DNA of 7,027 bases from Candidatus Omnitrophota bacterium (GTDB lineage Bacteria; Omnitrophota; Gorgyraeia; B26-G9): positions 1-7,027 of the forward strand of contig JAGYOO010000074.1 of assembly GCA_018399295.1 (NCBI GenBank), given 5' to 3'. Positions 5,778-7,027 of this stretch are shown in pieces. A model generated the notes under the pieces. The model was not told the DNA's origin. It worked only from the letters and a program-made list of their open reading frames with translations, and made no database searches. The translations under genes and the position numbers were made by a program. Each line of letters starts with the position of its first letter. Positions within the stretch are counted from its first letter, which is position 1.

Positions 5778-6197
5778 ATGAAAAAAGCCCTGGTTGTTTT
5801 TTTATTGTTTATGATGATGGGATGCTCTCCTGCCGCGGGTCCGGACGAGGGCGGCCAGGTGAACTGGTTAAAGTATTATGATGTGGCCCGGGAGAAGTCC
5901 GAGGAATCGGGAAAACCGATGCTCATTGATTTTTACGCTGACTGGTGCAGCTGGTGTAAAAAAATGGATCAGACGACTTACTCTAATAAAGAGGTGGCAG
6001 AACAGATTAATTACGAGTTCGTGCCCCTTAAAGTCGATGCCTCCAAGGATGAGAAGCTGAGCCAAAGGTTTAATGTTCGGGGCCTTCCGACAACTGTCGT
6101 GGTGGCACCGGATGGTAAGGTTATAAAATCAATTCCTGGTTATCTGTCTCCGGAACAGTTTTTAGAGTTATTAACTGAAACTCAAGAGCAGCAGTAG
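5778..6197 (+). CDS. Thioredoxin-fold lipoprotein (thiol-disulfide oxidoreductase)
   Basis: A 139-aa envelope protein that likely reduces or exchanges disulfides in the periplasm, resembling the C-terminal domain of DsbD and DUF255/thioredoxin_7-type proteins. Residues 1-16 are a signal peptide ending in MMGC; Cys16 is the likely lipidation site, although Met at -3 and -2 makes the lipobox weaker than consensus. The active site is WCSWCKKM with C57 and C60, and the cis-proline is P104 in RGLPTT. The strand order (MLIDFYADW, then FVPLKVDAS, then TTVVVAPDG, then GYLSPEQFLELL) completes a single thioredoxin domain. The start at 5778 has AGAAAGG just upstream at suitable distance. There is no DsbD-like membrane domain next to it, so the electron source is not evident. 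The next gene starts 1 nt after its stop. Confidence 0.9.
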   Translation: MKKALVVFLLFMMMGCSPAAGPDEGGQVNWLKYYDVAREKSEESGKPMLIDFYADWCSWCKKMDQTTYSNKEVAEQINYEFVPLKVDASKDEKLSQRFNVRGLPTTVVVAPDGKVIKSIPGYLSPEQFLELLTETQEQQ

Positions 6198-6198
6198 A

Positions 6199-6621
6199 TT
6201 GAAGAAGGCATTCTGCATCCTGACGGCCGTGGTCCTGGCAGTCATGTTTATAACCGGGGCCTTTGGCCTTCGGCCGGTGATTGTAAAAAATCGTTTGATC
6301 CTGGTAGAAACAGCAGCAACTTCCGCACAGCGGGCGCGGGGCTTGATGGGACGGAAACATCTGGGTAAAGATCGGGGCATGCTGTTCGTATTTGAGCAAC
6401 CGGATCGTTACGCTTTTTGGATGAAGAATACTCAATTGCCCCTGAGCATCGCTTTTATTGGACCGGACAAAAAGATCACCGATATTTACCGGATGGCCCC
6501 TTTGCTGGAAGACCGGCGTTACCGGCCGCGCTGTCCGGCGGGCTGGGCTTTGGAGATGAATCAGGGGTGGTTTGCGGAGAATGGGATAGAGTCGGGAGAC
6601 CGGATTTGGTTTTCCCCCTGA
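6199..6621 (+). CDS. Secreted DUF192 family protein
   Basis: A 140-aa protein of the DUF192 family (PF02643), whose biochemical role is not established. Residues 1-23 look like a Sec signal peptide or N-terminal anchor (KK, then a hydrophobic run to about 22). The family motifs are RGLMGR at 47-52, GMLFVF at 60-65, FWMKNTQLPL at 73-82, a family-typical ALEMNQGW near 117-124, and GDRIWF near the end. Length is typical. The start is TTG at 6199, 1 nt after the stop of the thioredoxin-like gene and with only a poor ribosome-binding site, so translation is probably coupled to the upstream gene. The TTG is supported because translation from it gives a well-formed signal peptide (MKKAFC...). There is no clear stem-loop terminator; a T-rich run follows at 6635-6649. 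Confidence 0.88.
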   Translation: MKKAFCILTAVVLAVMFITGAFGLRPVIVKNRLILVETAATSAQRARGLMGRKHLGKDRGMLFVFEQPDRYAFWMKNTQLPLSIAFIGPDKKITDIYRMAPLLEDRRYRPRCPAGWALEMNQGWFAENGIESGDRIWFSP

Positions 6622-6835
6622 TCAGCTATTGACCTTTTCTGTTTTTTTTGGTAATATACAAACTTCTTGTGGTTCTGGGAAAGTAAAACAGACTTGAACA
6701 GGCCATTATGATCATCTTTCTCTCTGCCAGGGATGGTAGGCGGAAGTTGCTTTCTGTTTAAGCCGTCAAAGATTACCTGGTGAAGCGTTCCCTGTATTTC
6801 TGATTTAAGCGCGCCAGCCCGAGTTAAAAAAATCC
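6622..6835. other. Intergenic stretch without an intact gene
   Basis: This gap before the tRNA promoter carries a run of eight T at 6642-6649 that may help end the DUF192 transcript, although no convincing stem precedes it. A weak promoter-like pair (TTGACC at 6629-6634 and TAATAT at 6652-6657, 17-nt spacer) is present, but nothing obvious lies downstream for it. The right part contains the transposase relic on the minus strand listed separately. No RNA gene was recognised. Confidence 0.5.
6750..6827 (-). pseudogene. Probable relic of a Y1 (REP-associated) transposase N-terminus
   Basis: Read on the minus strand, this stretch encodes 26 residues whose last part, EIQGTLHQVIFDGLNRK, aligns without gaps to the usual N-terminal signature of REP-associated tyrosine transposases (remembered form EIPGALYHVISRGNARQ; about 8 of 17 identical). 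The frame has no start codon and stays open beyond the match, but after NRK it no longer resembles the family, and the HUH motif is not recognisable. A decayed fragment is the best reading; the similarity is short and could be chance. Confidence 0.35.
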
Positions 6836-6863
6836 TTGACAGAAAATAATTTTATGGTATAGT
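6836..6863 (+). promoter_or_regulatory. Promoter of the tRNA-Thr/tuf transcript
   Basis: TTGACA at 6836-6841, a 16-nt spacer and TATAGT at 6858-6863. A start near 6870 would leave about 34 nt of leader before the tRNA, to be removed by RNase P. A perfect -35 and near-perfect -10 fit a highly expressed translation operon. A small hairpin (AGCGC 6891-6895 with GCGCT 6902-6906) just overlaps the tRNA 5' end. Confidence 0.8.
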
Positions 6864-6903
6864 TTATCCCTTACATACCGAGGTTTTATAAGCGCTTGGA
6901 GGC

Positions 6904-6976
6904 GCTGCTGTAGCTCAGTCGGCAGAGCACATCCTTGGTAAGGATGAGGTCAAGGGTTCGATTCCCTTCAGCAGCT
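6904..6976 (+). tRNA. tRNA-Thr (anticodon GGU)
   Basis: A complete 73-nt cloverleaf. The acceptor stem is GCTGCTG (6904-6910) with CAGCAGC (6969-6975) and discriminator T6976. The D-arm is GCTC/GAGC. The anticodon stem is CATCC/GGATG around the loop TTGGTAA, giving anticodon GGT (threonine ACC/ACU codons). The T-arm is AAGGG/CCCTT with loop TTCGATT. The CCA end is not encoded. It lies 22 nt before tuf and is likely cotranscribed with it, as tRNA-Thr is in E. coli tufB. Confidence 0.96.
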
Positions 6977-6998
6977 TTAAATTTGGGGGAGGTTTAAG

Positions 6999-7027
6999 AT
7001 GGCGAAAGAGAAGTTTGAACGGACAAA
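6999..7027 (+). CDS. tuf: Elongation factor Tu (first codons only)
   Basis: Only the first nine codons and two bases are present. They read MAKEKFERT, the typical beginning of EF-Tu, the GTPase that delivers aminoacyl-tRNA to the ribosome. A strong ribosome-binding site, GGGGGAGG at 6985-6992, precedes the ATG at 6999. Its position directly after tRNA-Thr supports the call. The rest lies outside the window. Confidence 0.92.

Noticed and set aside
6629..6657. Promoter-like TTGACC, 17-nt spacer, TAATAT after the DUF192 gene
   Set aside because: The -10 matches only 4 of 6, the spacer is mostly T, and no gene or RNA is recognisable downstream before the strong tuf promoter.
1..7027. CRISPR array, prophage, toxin-antitoxin or defence system
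   Set aside because: No repeat-spacer pattern, phage or defence genes were seen; the genes are mostly housekeeping or envelope functions.

Overview
This window looks like ordinary chromosomal DNA of a Gram-negative bacterium of moderate GC content. Evidence for an outer-membrane or periplasmic lifestyle includes two lipoprotein signal peptides, a secreted DUF192 protein and a periplasm-facing SPFH protein. Promoters resemble the sigma70 type. A tRNA-Thr gene lies directly upstream of tuf, as in many bacteria. The phylum cannot be fixed from the sequence; Omnitrophota-like or delta-proteobacteria-like lineages would fit, but this is a guess.

Layout. Positions 1-1928 (+) hold the 3' part of a CPA2/Kef-type cation:proton antiporter, overlapped by 14 nt by a short MetE-like ('core') cobalamin-independent methionine synthase homologue. 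Positions 1923-2621 (-) hold an RsuA/RluB-family 16S/23S rRNA pseudouridine synthase, convergent with the MetE-like gene and overlapping it by 6 nt. Positions 2622-2844 are a divergent regulatory region with a long inverted repeat, a candidate promoter for the pseudouridine synthase and a strong promoter for a CBS-domain protein. Positions 2845-5538 (+) hold the CBS-pair protein and two tandem paralogous SPFH/band-7 proteins, the first anchored by one membrane segment and the second by a lipobox. Positions 5545-6621 (+) begin with a consensus promoter (TTGACA, 18-nt spacer, TATAAT) and continue with an unlisted 55-aa two-helix membrane protein that appears to be translated from a leaderless mRNA, a thioredoxin-fold lipoprotein and a secreted DUF192 protein. 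Positions 6622-6835 hold no intact gene but contain a probable relic of a Y1 (REP-associated) transposase N-terminus on the minus strand. Positions 6836-7027 hold a strong promoter, tRNA-Thr(GGU) and the first codons of tuf.

How the genes may work together. The CBS/SPFH/SPFH block could form a membrane-organising complex at the inner membrane-periplasm face, analogous in layout to paired HflK/HflC but with one lipid-anchored partner. The small membrane protein/thioredoxin/DUF192 block is an envelope cassette. Nothing here is a defence system, CRISPR array or prophage. The most unusual points are the lipoprotein SPFH paralogue and the leaderless small membrane protein.
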